From Bryobacterales bacterium (GTDB lineage: Bacteria > Acidobacteriota > Terriglobia > Bryobacterales > Bryobacteraceae): a stretch of DNA of 41,922 nucleotides. The position numbers and the translations under genes are program-made. The notes beneath the pieces are model-generated. The model was not told where the DNA came from. It did not search any database and was given only the letters and a program-made list of their open reading frames with translations. This document shows positions 14,744 through 23,556 of the stretch, piece by piece; position 1 is the first letter of the stretch, and each line of letters begins with the position of its first letter. The stretch lies in NCBI GenBank assembly GCA_003163855.1, contig PLRJ01000178.1, positions 841 to 42,762 on the forward strand. Reading direction: 5' to 3'.

Positions 14744-16513
14744 ATGAACTGGTTTAAGAACTTAAACGCGATGCCAAAGCTCATGCTGAGCTCCGGTCTC
14801 CTGCTGGCTTTCACTACCCTGATAGGGCTGCTTGGTGCTTATATGCTGGCGCAGCAGAATGCGCAGACCAATCAACTCTTCAAACACGACCTCTCGGCAT
14901 TTGTGGCCACTAAGGACTTCGAGGTGGCAAAAGCCAAGATTGCCACTTATTCGCGCAATGCCATCATTGCTGCTTCCGCCAAGTCTGACGCCAACCAGGA
15001 GGAAATCAAGAAGCAGGACAAGCAATTCAAAGCCTCCTTTCAGCTTCTTCAAAGCCGCTTGGCAACGGTTAGTTCCCTGGCGCTCAACGCACGGCTGCGG
15101 CAGGTAGTGGAAGAAATCAACGTAATCCTCCCCACTTACCAGCAGCGCTCACAAACGATTTTTAGCGCAGCTGAAGCTGGCGACGCGCACCGCGCCTCAG
15201 CCGCTCTTACTTCAAACGCTGACGTCATCGCGCGTCTGAACGATCTTGTCGCCGAAGCTGCGGTACTGGAACTCAAAGATCTGGAAGAGGCTCGTGCCCT
15301 CCAGGAGGCTAAGGCCAACCAGACTGCTCGCACGCTAATTAGCTTGATTGCCGGCACCATCGCTCTCGGTCTCTTGCTAAGCTTCTCGATTGCTCGCTCT
15401 TTTTCGCTTCCACTCAAAGCTGCCGTTGAACTCCTGGGGCGCCTCAGTGCCGGCGATCTGACACAGCGGCTTCCCATCAAAACCAAAGATGAGATCGGAC
15501 GCCTCGGCAACAGCCTCAACGAGGCAATCGACAGCATGCAGACCGCCCTGCTGGAAGTTGGCGAATCCTCACGAAACTTAACCCATGCTTCCCGCCAACT
15601 GGCAAAAGCGGCCGAAGGGCTGGCATCCGGCGCCCAGACGCAAGCGGCCAGCATCGAGGAAACGTCTGCCAGTCTGCAGGAAATCACCGCCACCGTCCGG
15701 CAGAACTCTGACAATGCCAAACACGCCAGCCAACTCGCCGTATCTTCCCGCGACTCTGCCGAGAAAGGTGGCAAGTCCGCTAACGACACCATGACGGCTA
15801 TGGCCGATATTCAAGCTTCTTCTGCAAAAATATCGGAAATCATCAGCACCATCGATGAAATCGCCTTTCAAACCAATCTTCTTTCCGTTAACGCCTCGGT
15901 CGAGGCGGCGCGCGCCGGAGTCCACGGTAAAGGCTTCAAGGTAGTGGCAGCCGAGGTGCGAAGTCTGGCACAGCGCAGCGCTTCCGCCGCCAAAGAAATC
16001 AAGACTCTTATCGTGGGCTCTGTCCGGAAAGTCGAAAATGGCTCGGCTTTAGTAACCAGTTCTGGGGCCACGCTCAAAGAGATTGTCAGCTCGGTCAAAC
16101 GCGTTAGCGACATCGTCGGCGAAATCGCCGCAGCTTCCGCCGAGCAGACCACCGGCATCGAACAGGTTGGCAAAGCCATGATGCAGATGGACCAAGTCAC
16201 GCAATCGAACTCGGCTCAAACGGAGGAGCTCTCGGCCACGGCTGCTTCCCTGGCGTCACAGTCAACTCACTTGCAGGAGCTTGTTTCGCGCTTTGTTCTT
16301 ACCCGCTTTTCGGACAAACCCATCATCAGCACATTCGAGCAAGCCCCGGCTAGCGCCCCCGCTTCCTCTCCAGCGGCCCCGCCTTCGCAAGTTTCAGCGC
16401 CCCATCCCACAAGTCTGGAGGACAACAGCCTCGGCAATTTAGCGCTGCACGTCGGCAACACCAGTAACTCGGTTAAACCTAAAACGTACGATTCGGAATT
16501 CGAAGAATTCTAG
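14744..16513 (+). CDS. Methyl-accepting chemotaxis protein with C-terminal aromatic tether
   Basis: A 589-residue transmembrane receptor. TM1 is at about residues 12-34. A helical periplasmic domain of about 160 residues resembles a four-helix-bundle ligand domain. TM2 (about 199-220), a HAMP domain ([20 protein letters not shown]) and the cytoplasmic signalling domain follow, with tip sequence [20 protein letters not shown] near residue 372-393. Gln/Glu-rich helices offer methylation sites for CheR. A Pro/Ala/Ser-rich linker ends in EFEEF, which fits the x-[HFYW]-x-x-[HFYW] pentapeptide that tethers CheR/CheB on some receptors. ATG 14744 has GAGGA 6 bases upstream. The ligand is unknown. It lies between cheA and cheW. 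Confidence 0.93.
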   Translation: MNWFKNLNAMPKLMLSSGLLLAFTTLIGLLGAYMLAQQNAQTNQLFKHDLSAFVATKDFEVAKAKIATYSRNAIIAASAKSDANQEEIKKQDKQFKASFQLLQSRLATVSSLALNARLRQVVEEINVILPTYQQRSQTIFSAAEAGDAHRASAALTSNADVIARLNDLVAEAAVLELKDLEEARALQEAKANQTARTLISLIAGTIALGLLLSFSIARSFSLPLKAAVELLGRLSAGDLTQRLPIKTKDEIGRLGNSLNEAIDSMQTALLEVGESSRNLTHASRQLAKAAEGLASGAQTQAASIEETSASLQEITATVRQNSDNAKHASQLAVSSRDSAEKGGKSANDTMTAMADIQASSAKISEIISTIDEIAFQTNLLSVNASVEAARAGVHGKGFKVVAAEVRSLAQRSASAAKEIKTLIVGSVRKVENGSALVTSSGATLKEIVSSVKRVSDIVGEIAAASAEQTTGIEQVGKAMMQMDQVTQSNSAQTEELSATAASLASQSTHLQELVSRFVLTRFSDKPIISTFEQAPASAPASSPAAPPSQVSAPHPTSLEDNSLGNLALHVGNTSNSVKPKTYDSEFEEF

Positions 16514-16537
16514 CCGAAAGATTAAGAGGCATAGTTA

Positions 16538-17053
16538 ATGGTTTCCGAAACAACCACCGTAGAAGCTGTCCAGCCACAACGCCAGGCATTGCGCCAGATC
16601 CTTACCTTCTCCCTGAACGGCCAAGATTACGGTTTCGACCTGCTGCAGGTGCAGGAAATTCGCGGCTTAACGTCGATCACGCCCGTACCCAACATGCCGC
16701 CGCACATAAAGGGCGTCATGAATCTCCGCGGCTCGGTTCTTCCCGTCGTCGACTTGCGGCTCAAGTTCGAAATGCCCTTAATTGAATACACAAAGTTCAA
16801 TGTCATCGTTATTGCGCACGCCGCTGGCAAAAGCGTCGGTCTTGTGGTTGACAGTGTTTCCGATGTCCTCAACGTTCCTGCCGAGTCCATCCAGCGCGCG
16901 CCTGATTTCGGCGGTTCCGTGGATTCGCGCATGGTGCAGGGACTTCTGAAGACTTCAGACAGGCTGGCAGTACTTCTCGATCTCGAAAAGCTGCTGACAG
17001 AGAGCGAGATCTTAGCGGCAGCGGTAGAAACAGCACCGGAAGCGTTGCCCTGA
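16538..17053 (+). CDS. cheW: CheW coupling protein
   Basis: A 171-residue single CheW domain that links CheA to receptors. Characteristic segments are LTFSLNGQDYGFDLLQVQEIRGL, TPVPNMPPHIKGVMNLRGSVLPVVDLR (the G.iNLRG..iPv.dl motif) and SVGLVVDSVSDVL. The N-terminal 20 residues and the C-terminal AAVETAPEALP are non-conserved extensions. The start is ATG 16538, with AAGAGG about 10 bases before. It is 24 bp after the receptor gene and 20 bp before cheR. Confidence 0.96.
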   Translation: MVSETTTVEAVQPQRQALRQILTFSLNGQDYGFDLLQVQEIRGLTSITPVPNMPPHIKGVMNLRGSVLPVVDLRLKFEMPLIEYTKFNVIVIAHAAGKSVGLVVDSVSDVLNVPAESIQRAPDFGGSVDSRMVQGLLKTSDRLAVLLDLEKLLTESEILAAAVETAPEALP

Positions 17054-17073
17054 AATGAGAGGAGCACCTCGCG

Positions 17074-17943
17074 ATGCAAAACACTCCTTCTTTGGAGATT
17101 GATCTTAACGGCGCCGTTAGCATTTCTGCGCGCGAATTCGATCTTTTCCGCGCGTTGATCTATCAGCAAACCGGCATCACTCTCGGCGACACCAAAACAA
17201 CCATGCTCACTACCCGGCTTAGCCGCCGGATGCGCCAGCTGGGAATAGCGAGTTTCGACGCCTACTATCAATTTCTCAAGCAGCAGGATCCCCAAGGCAA
17301 TGAGTATCGGGAGTTCATTAATTCGGTCACTACGAACAAAACCTCGTTCTTTCGCGAAAACCATCATTTTGAATTCCTTTCTGCGCGATTGCGCGCCGCA
17401 CCCCGCTCCGGTCCGCTTCGAATTTGGAGCGCCGCTTGCTCCACCGGAGAAGAACCGTACTCCATCGGAATGACAATGGTCGATACGTTTGGCTCGCCCG
17501 CTGCGCGCGATATGCGAATACTAGCCTCCGATATCGACACCTCGGTTCTGCAATTCGCCGAAACCGGCATTTACAGCCAGGCGAGCGCGCTGGACATCCC
17601 TCCCGCCTTCCGGCAGAAATTCTTGTCTGCAGCGAAAAATGCCGATGGTCCTGCCGTCCAGGTCAGCAAGGAAATCAGGGATCTTATTACTTTCCGCTGC
17701 CGCAACTTGGTCTCTTCTTCCTGGGGAATCAATGTCAAGTTCGATTTTATTTTCTGCCGCAATGTACTTATCTACTTCGACCACGCCACACAGGACCAGA
17801 TCTTGCGCCGTTTTCTGAGCTTTTTGAAACCAGGCGGCTTCTTGGTTGTCGGTCACTCAGAACATCTCCACTGGTTGAATAACCTGATTGAACCCGCCGG
17901 CCAAACCATCTATCGCTTACGTCAGGGTGTTGATGTTAGTTGA
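17074..17943 (+). CDS. cheR: CheR protein-glutamate methyltransferase
   Basis: A 289-residue SAM-dependent methyltransferase that methylates receptor glutamates. The N-terminal helical domain ends with TTNKTSFFRE (residues 86-95), containing the conserved Asn/Thr/Ser/Arg used in catalysis. The SAM-binding strand-loop is RIWSAACSTGEEPYSIGM. ASDIDTSVL and FDFIFCRNVLIYFD follow. The beta-subdomain expected to bind the receptor pentapeptide tether is in the region after the SAM loop (about 150-200). The start is ATG 17074, with GAGAGGAG upstream. The stop is directly followed by repeat copy B, which then separates it from cheB. Confidence 0.96.
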   Translation: MQNTPSLEIDLNGAVSISAREFDLFRALIYQQTGITLGDTKTTMLTTRLSRRMRQLGIASFDAYYQFLKQQDPQGNEYREFINSVTTNKTSFFRENHHFEFLSARLRAAPRSGPLRIWSAACSTGEEPYSIGMTMVDTFGSPAARDMRILASDIDTSVLQFAETGIYSQASALDIPPAFRQKFLSAAKNADGPAVQVSKEIRDLITFRCRNLVSSSWGINVKFDFIFCRNVLIYFDHATQDQILRRFLSFLKPGGFLVVGHSEHLHWLNNLIEPAGQTIYRLRQGVDVS

Positions 17944-17944
17944 A

Positions 17945-18024
17945 AGCGCAAAGGGAACACCGCCGTGCCGCCATAAGAGAAGAAATCTGTCAATAACGGC
18001 GGCCTCGGCGCGACCGTCTTGCGC
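17945..18024. repeat. Nested palindromic repeat, copy B (between cheR and cheB)
   Basis: This 80-bp element begins 2 bp after the cheR stop and ends 33 bp before the cheB start. It has the same exact 11-bp ends as copy A (AGCGCAAAGGG at 17945-17955 and CCGTCTTGCGC at 18014-18024), the same outer inverted repeat (GCGCAA with TTGCGC) and the same inner pair (GCCGCC 17967-17972 with GGCGGC 17998-18003). The inner loop is longer (25 nt against 7 nt in copy A). It lies inside an otherwise continuous operon, so it would be transcribed into the cheR-cheB mRNA. A second possible pairing, GGAACAC (17954-17960) with GTGTTCC (18025-18031), would cross the outer stem and is not conserved in copy A. Confidence 0.6.
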
Positions 18025-18057
18025 GTGTTCCTCAAAAGCAGCTTACAAGGAAACAAC

Positions 18058-19098
18058 ATGAAAAAGGCTCGTGTGTTGATCGTCGACGATTCTGCCCTGA
18101 TGCGGCAAGTTCTGCAGCAGATCCTCCAGTCCGACCCTTCCATCGAGGTTGTCGGAGCCGCAGGCGATCCTTACGTCGCACGCGACAAGATCAAAGCGCT
18201 GCAGCCCGATGTTCTCACCCTCGATGTAGAAATGCCGCGCATGGATGGTTTGACCTTCCTTGAAAAACTCATGAAAGGGCATCCCATGCCGGTGGTGATG
18301 GTCTCTTCGTTGACCGAGAAAGGCTGTGACACCACTCTGCGCGCGCTTAGCTTGGGCGCCGTGGATTTCATCACCAAACCAAAGCTCGATCTCAAGAACG
18401 GCACGCTGGAACTGGCCGAAGAAATTGTAACCAAGGTCAAAGCCGCCGCTTCAGCTCAAGTTTTGCCGCGCACAACTGCAGCCGATGCCGGCGCTTCCCG
18501 GCATGCCGTCGGACTCTCGCAAATTAGAGCAACTCACAAAATCGTAGCGATCGGAGCCTCCACCGGCGGGACAGAGGCGCTGAAGGATCTGCTGGAGGTC
18601 CTCCCTGCCGACTTCCCCGGCATCGTAATCGTTCAACATATGCCGGAAAAATTCACCGCGCAATTTGCCAAACGCCTGGACTCTCTGTGCAAGGTGCGCG
18701 TGAAAGAAGCCGTCGATGGCGATCGCGTTCTGCCTGGTCACGCTCTCCTGGCGCCAGGGGGCAAGCATATGGAACTCGTTCGTCGCGGTGCCGAGTACAC
18801 CGTCAGTATCACCCAGACTGAACCGGTAAACCGCCATCGGCCCTCCGTCGACGTCTTATTTCGGTCTGTTGCCGCGCAGGCGGGCAACAATGCCGTCGGC
18901 ATTATCTTAACCGGCATGGGCAACGACGGCGCTCGCGGCATGCTTGATATGAGAAAGGCCGGTGCCTTTAACGTCGCTCAAGATGAGGCGTCCTGCGTGG
19001 TTTTCGGTATGCCGAAAGAGGCCATCGCCATGGGCGGCGCTCATGAGGTACATCCGCTTAAGAAAATTGCCGCGGCCGTCTCCAGCCATCTTTCTTAA
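18058..19098 (+). CDS. cheB: CheB protein-glutamate methylesterase/deamidase
   Basis: A 346-residue two-domain protein. The receiver domain has D10-D11 and the phosphoacceptor D56 (LTLDVEMP). A linker with Ala/Ser follows, then the methylesterase domain with the catalytic Ser in [11 protein letters not shown], His in [17 protein letters not shown] and Asp in [10 protein letters not shown]. CheB removes methyl groups from receptors when phosphorylated by CheA, and so resets sensitivity together with CheR. The start is ATG 18058, with AAGGA 7 bases upstream. The frame is open back to 18019 but homology begins at the later start. It is the last gene of the operon and ends 18 bp from the convergent treZ. 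Confidence 0.97.
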   Translation: MKKARVLIVDDSALMRQVLQQILQSDPSIEVVGAAGDPYVARDKIKALQPDVLTLDVEMPRMDGLTFLEKLMKGHPMPVVMVSSLTEKGCDTTLRALSLGAVDFITKPKLDLKNGTLELAEEIVTKVKAAASAQVLPRTTAADAGASRHAVGLSQIRATHKIVAIGASTGGTEALKDLLEVLPADFPGIVIVQHMPEKFTAQFAKRLDSLCKVRVKEAVDGDRVLPGHALLAPGGKHMELVRRGAEYTVSITQTEPVNRHRPSVDVLFRSVAAQAGNNAVGIILTGMGNDGARGMLDMRKAGAFNVAQDEASCVVFGMPKEAIAMGGAHEVHPLKKIAAAVSSHLS

Positions 19099-19116
19099 AC
19101 GTAAACCCCTGAAACG

Positions 19117-20856
19117 TTACTCCACCAAAATGGCGACTGCGTCGGCTGGAAGTTGCATCGACTCCTTGTCAAGCTTCCAGTTTTCCGCCGAACAAATCAC
19201 TTCGCGTGCCGAAGTCTGCACCGGTATTTCCTGACACGGTTCGCCCAGATTGCAGACAACTTCAACCCTCCTGCGCTTCATCACCAGCCAGGAAGACTCG
19301 TCGCTATAGTTCGCTTCCACTTCATCCAAATGCCCGTCCGTCAGGGCTCCCGTTCTTTTCCGCAGCTCAATCAGTCGCTTGTACCAGGCCAGCATCTCGG
19401 CATGCGCGCCTTGGCTCACCTCGTTCCAGTTGAGCTTTGATCGGCAGAACGTCTCGCTGTCTTGCGGGTCCGGCACGTCTTCCGGTTTCCAGCCAAAAGC
19501 CGCAAACTCTTTTCGCCGCCCTTCCGAGATGTTTGCACCAAGTTCCTTATTGTGGTTGGTGAAGTATTGGAACGGCGACGATGCGCTGAACTCTTCGCCT
19601 TGAAACAACATCGGAATAAAGGGCGACGTCAACACGATCGCCGCGGCAATCTTCTGCCGTCCGGTGTCAACCAGATGCGCCAACCGTTCGCCCGTGGCCC
19701 TATTGCCAACCTGATCGTGATTCTGCGAATAAGCTAAGAACCGGTGGCCCGAGATCTCGACCGCGGGTCTTCGTCCGTGCCTCCGCTGGCGATGTTCGGA
19801 ATAATCGCCTTTGTACACGTAAGCATCCTGCAGCGCCGTCGCTAGTTGCTCCAACGTTCCGAAGTCTTCGTAGTAGCCTTCCTGCTCGCCGGTTAGAACG
19901 CTGTGCAAAGCGTGGTGAAGGTCGTCACTCCATTGCGCATCAATGCCAAAGCCGCCTGCATCGCGCGACTTGATTACACGTGGATCGTTCAAATCACTCT
20001 CGGCAATCAAGACGAAGTGGCGTCCCAGTTGCGCCTCAAGAGCTTCCACTTCAGATGCTAACTGTTCCAGAAAGTGTTCCGCCGAATGATCCTCGAAAGC
20101 ATGCACTGCGTCTAAGCGCAAGCCGTCGAAGTGATAATCGCGCAGCCACATCAAGGCATTGTCGGCAAAGAATCGCCGCGCTTCATAGCTGCCTTTATCA
20201 TCCAGGTTCACCGCCGAGCCCCACGGCGTATGATAAGCATCCGTGAAGTAGGGACCAAAATCGTTCAGGTAATTGCCGGCCGGACCAAGATGGTTATAAA
20301 CCACATCCAGCAGAACCGCGAGGTTCTTCTTGTGGCAGGCATCCACCAGCCGTTTTAAGTCGTCCGGCGTCCCATACGAATGCTGGGGCGCAAATAAGTC
20401 AACACCGTCGTATCCCCAGCCCCAATCGCCCGCAAATTCATTCACCGGCATCAATTCCAGGTGCGTCACGCCTAGCGAAACAAGATGATCCAGCTTCTGC
20501 ATAGCGCCGGCGAAGGTTCCCTCCGGACTGAAGGTGCCGATATGCAATTCATAGATGATGGCGCTCGACAAGGGTCGTGCCTGCCAGTGACCATCGGTCC
20601 ATTTAAACTCGTCATGGTTCACTAAACGCGACAGTCCGTTCACGCCATAGGGCTGCGCTGGCGAGCGCGGATCGGGCAGCACGTCGCCATCGTCCAGCGA
20701 AAATCCGTAATCGCTTCCCGGTCCCGCGTCCTCCACCGTCGCTTCCCACCAGCCCAGCCTGTTCTTCTCAGCCGCTCTCTGCATCGGGTGAAAAACACCC
20801 TCCACCTGAACCGATACCTTCTGCGCTCGCGGCGCCCAGACCTCAAATTTATGCAT
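19117..20856 (-). CDS. treZ: Malto-oligosyltrehalose trehalohydrolase
   Basis: A 579-residue GH13 enzyme that releases trehalose from the non-reducing-end maltooligosyl-trehalose made by TreY. An N-terminal carbohydrate-binding-like domain (MHKFEVWAPRAQKVSVQV) precedes the catalytic barrel. YELHIGTFSPEGTF is the characteristic first strand. The three acidic residues lie in GLRLDAVHAFEDHSAEH (nucleophile Asp), VLIAESDLNDPRV (acid Glu) and YSQNHDQVGNRA (Asp). The start is ATG 20856, only 3 bp after the treY stop, so the two genes are translated together. It is convergent with cheB. The product is cytoplasmic. Confidence 0.95.
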   Translation of the reverse strand: MHKFEVWAPRAQKVSVQVEGVFHPMQRAAEKNRLGWWEATVEDAGPGSDYGFSLDDGDVLPDPRSPAQPYGVNGLSRLVNHDEFKWTDGHWQARPLSSAIIYELHIGTFSPEGTFAGAMQKLDHLVSLGVTHLELMPVNEFAGDWGWGYDGVDLFAPQHSYGTPDDLKRLVDACHKKNLAVLLDVVYNHLGPAGNYLNDFGPYFTDAYHTPWGSAVNLDDKGSYEARRFFADNALMWLRDYHFDGLRLDAVHAFEDHSAEHFLEQLASEVEALEAQLGRHFVLIAESDLNDPRVIKSRDAGGFGIDAQWSDDLHHALHSVLTGEQEGYYEDFGTLEQLATALQDAYVYKGDYSEHRQRRHGRRPAVEISGHRFLAYSQNHDQVGNRATGERLAHLVDTGRQKIAAAIVLTSPFIPMLFQGEEFSASSPFQYFTNHNKELGANISEGRRKEFAAFGWKPEDVPDPQDSETFCRSKLNWNEVSQGAHAEMLAWYKRLIELRKRTGALTDGHLDEVEANYSDESSWLVMKRRRVEVVCNLGEPCQEIPVQTSAREVICSAENWKLDKESMQLPADAVAILVE

Positions 20857-20859
20857 ACT

Positions 20860-23505
20860 CTACTGTTTGATGAGCAGCGCCACGGGAAAGGACTCGAACA
20901 GATCCTTGACTCGTATTATTCCGCCTGTCAGTTCCTGTTGTCCCAGAACATTGTTCCAGCGCCCTTCACCAATGCGCAGCGCTGTGTCTTCCCAATCTCC
21001 TGCACTCATTGGCAGGCGCGGTACGGCAACTACGATTTCGCCGCCGCGCGCATAAGAAACCACGTGTGGCTGCTTCGCCCCGGTTGCCACAATTGGTGAA
21101 TATTCTCCTTTGTCGCCGAAACACTCTGGCTTCTCCCAACGTGCGCGCAGCGCGTGGTAGATGGTCCACAGCTTGGGTAGGCCTTCATCTAGGCGTTCCC
21201 AGACCTGCTTTGCAGACAGGCTTAGCAGTTCCTTTAGCAGTTTTCTTCGCTCCTCGTAATCAACTTTTCTGCGATTATCCGGATCCACCAGGCTTAGATT
21301 CCAAAGCTCGGTTCCCTGGTAGAAGTCCGGCACCCCGGGCGCGGTGAGCTTTAACAGCACAGCGGAAAGGGAGTTGATCCATCCCGGGGTTGTCAGCTTC
21401 TGCACAAAGCCCTCCAGGCACTTGATGAACGCGGCATCGTCATAAACCGCGTTCACGAAGCCTTTCACTGCCGACTCGAATTCCTCGTTAGGAGCCAGCC
21501 ACGAAGTCTTGCTCTTGGCTTCACGCATTGCCTTTTCCAGATAGGGCAGAAGGCGCTCGCGCTCAATCGGCCAAGCCCCGATCATCGTTTGATAAATCAG
21601 ATATTCTGTGTTGCGGTCTGGGGCGCCGTCTGTCTTATACCGTTCTGTGCGGCCGCTCCAACTTGTCAGAGTGCGCCCCCACTCGCCCGGAATCTCCGAT
21701 AGCAGACTTAGCCGCGCGCGCACATCTTCACTGCGCTTTGTGTCATGCGTGGACGATGCCAGCATGGTGGCTGGATGCTCCGCCTGCGCCTTTTGGTTGA
21801 ACTTGTGGAACTCTTCCGGAGAGACCCCAAATCGGCCTGGATCGCCGCCTACTTCATTCAACGCCACCATGCGGTTGTAGCAATAGAACGTGGTATCTTC
21901 CACGCCCTTCGCCATGACCGGGCTGGTGAATTGCTGAAAGCGCATGACAAACTCGCTCTCCTGCTCACCTCGAACACGCAGCAGCAGAATATCGCGGATA
22001 AAATCCATCAAATCGGGATCGATCTCGGGCCGGTTGGCCTTGGCCGCCCCAATCGCCTCATCTACGTAACTACAATCTTCCGCTGTGGGCTCGCCGTTGT
22101 CAGGCACAACGTATGTTCTATAAACAGGGAAGCACGCCACAAGCTCGCGAATCGCCCGGCGTGCGTCCAGGCGCGTATAGTCGCGGCGTTCACGATGGTT
22201 TTCGCAAATGTCCGACAACAAAGTCGTCAGCCGGTTGACGTCACTGCCCAGCAGGTCGCGAAGCACCAGGTGCTTTTTCTCTCTGGCTAGCGCTTCGTAA
22301 TCCACCGTCTCGCCGGTGAAATCGGTATAGACTTTGTTGATCGCCTCTTCGTTGGCCGAATCTATGAACAAGCCGCCCACTTCGTTCAGAAAATCGTAGC
22401 CGGTCGTGCCATTGATCGGCCAGTCTTTGCGGAGTTCCTCGCCTGGCTCAAGAATTTTTTCCCCCACAATCCAAACGTCCGGGGCCTCGGCGCGCAGCCT
22501 TTCGAAATAGCGCTTCGGATCGCGCAAACCATCCGGATGATCAATGCGGATGCCATCCAGCACGCCTTCCTTCAGCCAGCGCAGGATAAGCGCGTGCGTA
22601 TCTGAGAACACCTGCGGACTCTCCATGCGCAAGCCGACCAGCGTGTTGACATCGAAGAAGCGGCGGTACGGCAGCTCCTGGCTCGAAGTCTGCCAGTAGG
22701 CCAACCGATAATTCTGGTCCTCCAATACCGCGTCCAGCCTCTCTGGCCGCTTATTCAGCCTTGCTATGGCATGGTCCACGGCCTCGGCGATAAACGGAGT
22801 CTGCTCGAAAAGTTTCGACAGCAGATCCGAAATAACATGCTTGTCGCGGTGCCGGTCTCGGATACTCTCTTTATCGGTCAACGTAGCTCCCGGTAAACCG
22901 CGCAACGAGTCGGCCAGGAAAGCAAGATAGTCCGACCCCGTCTCGTGGGCGGCTTCCGCCAGCACCGGCACCAGCGAGCGTGGAGATGCCGGCAGTTCGT
23001 TTTCCAGATACTTGACGGTGAAGTCGGCGCCCTGTCGCTTCAGTTTGATTTCACCCTTCTCAATCGCGCGGCCATAGTGGTCACCCAGTATCGGTACCAG
23101 CAGCTTGTTTCGCAGCTTCTCTTCCCGTGTCTGCCAGTCGATATCGAAATAAGCCGCATATCGGCTGGACGGCCCGTTCTCCTGAACATCCCACCAGTAA
23201 CGGTTCAACCTGCCGCAGATGGCCATATGATTGGGAACTATGTCCAACACTTGGCCCAAGTGGCACTCACCCAGGCGCATACAGAAGCGGTCGTGCGCCT
23301 CCGATCCCCCTAACTCCCCGTTCACCCGATGATGGTCCACCACATCATAGCCATGCTGGCTGCCCGGAGCTGCTTGCAAATACGGCGAACAGTAAACGTG
23401 CGAGATGCCAAGCTGCTCCAGATAATCAGCAATTTTGGCGGCATCCTCAAACCCAAACTCGGAGTGCAACTGCAGGCGATACGTCGCCACCGGAATTCTT
23501 GCCAT
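20860..23505 (-). CDS. treY: Maltooligosyltrehalose synthase
   Basis: An 881-residue GH13 transglycosylase that isomerises the reducing-end alpha-1,4 bond of maltodextrins to the alpha,alpha-1,1 bond of trehalose. Landmarks are ARIPVATYRLQLHSEF at the N-terminus, YCSPYLQAAPGSQHGYDV, VLDIVPNHM, GIRIDHPDGLRDP with the catalytic Asp, VGEKILEPGEEL with the Glu, and ASSTHDTKRSEDVRAR with the third Asp. These are diagnostic of TreY. ATG 23505 (MARIPV) was preferred; the frame is open far upstream but that part overlaps the divergent uxaA-type gene and has no homology. ATG 23532 (MATSLV) is a possible alternative. No treX debranching gene is in the window. Confidence 0.94.
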   Translation of the reverse strand: MARIPVATYRLQLHSEFGFEDAAKIADYLEQLGISHVYCSPYLQAAPGSQHGYDVVDHHRVNGELGGSEAHDRFCMRLGECHLGQVLDIVPNHMAICGRLNRYWWDVQENGPSSRYAAYFDIDWQTREEKLRNKLLVPILGDHYGRAIEKGEIKLKRQGADFTVKYLENELPASPRSLVPVLAEAAHETGSDYLAFLADSLRGLPGATLTDKESIRDRHRDKHVISDLLSKLFEQTPFIAEAVDHAIARLNKRPERLDAVLEDQNYRLAYWQTSSQELPYRRFFDVNTLVGLRMESPQVFSDTHALILRWLKEGVLDGIRIDHPDGLRDPKRYFERLRAEAPDVWIVGEKILEPGEELRKDWPINGTTGYDFLNEVGGLFIDSANEEAINKVYTDFTGETVDYEALAREKKHLVLRDLLGSDVNRLTTLLSDICENHRERRDYTRLDARRAIRELVACFPVYRTYVVPDNGEPTAEDCSYVDEAIGAAKANRPEIDPDLMDFIRDILLLRVRGEQESEFVMRFQQFTSPVMAKGVEDTTFYCYNRMVALNEVGGDPGRFGVSPEEFHKFNQKAQAEHPATMLASSTHDTKRSEDVRARLSLLSEIPGEWGRTLTSWSGRTERYKTDGAPDRNTEYLIYQTMIGAWPIERERLLPYLEKAMREAKSKTSWLAPNEEFESAVKGFVNAVYDDAAFIKCLEGFVQKLTTPGWINSLSAVLLKLTAPGVPDFYQGTELWNLSLVDPDNRRKVDYEERRKLLKELLSLSAKQVWERLDEGLPKLWTIYHALRARWEKPECFGDKGEYSPIVATGAKQPHVVSYARGGEIVVAVPRLPMSAGDWEDTALRIGEGRWNNVLGQQELTGGIIRVKDLFESFPVALLIKQ

Positions 23506-23556
23506 TCGTCTGTAGACTAAAGAAGTTGCCATTCCGTGACTCGGAAAGCTGGCCCC

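Noticed and set aside
17954..18031. Pseudoknot between GGAACAC and GTGTTCC in repeat copy B
   Set aside because: The pairing is not conserved in copy A, so it is not supported as a shared feature.
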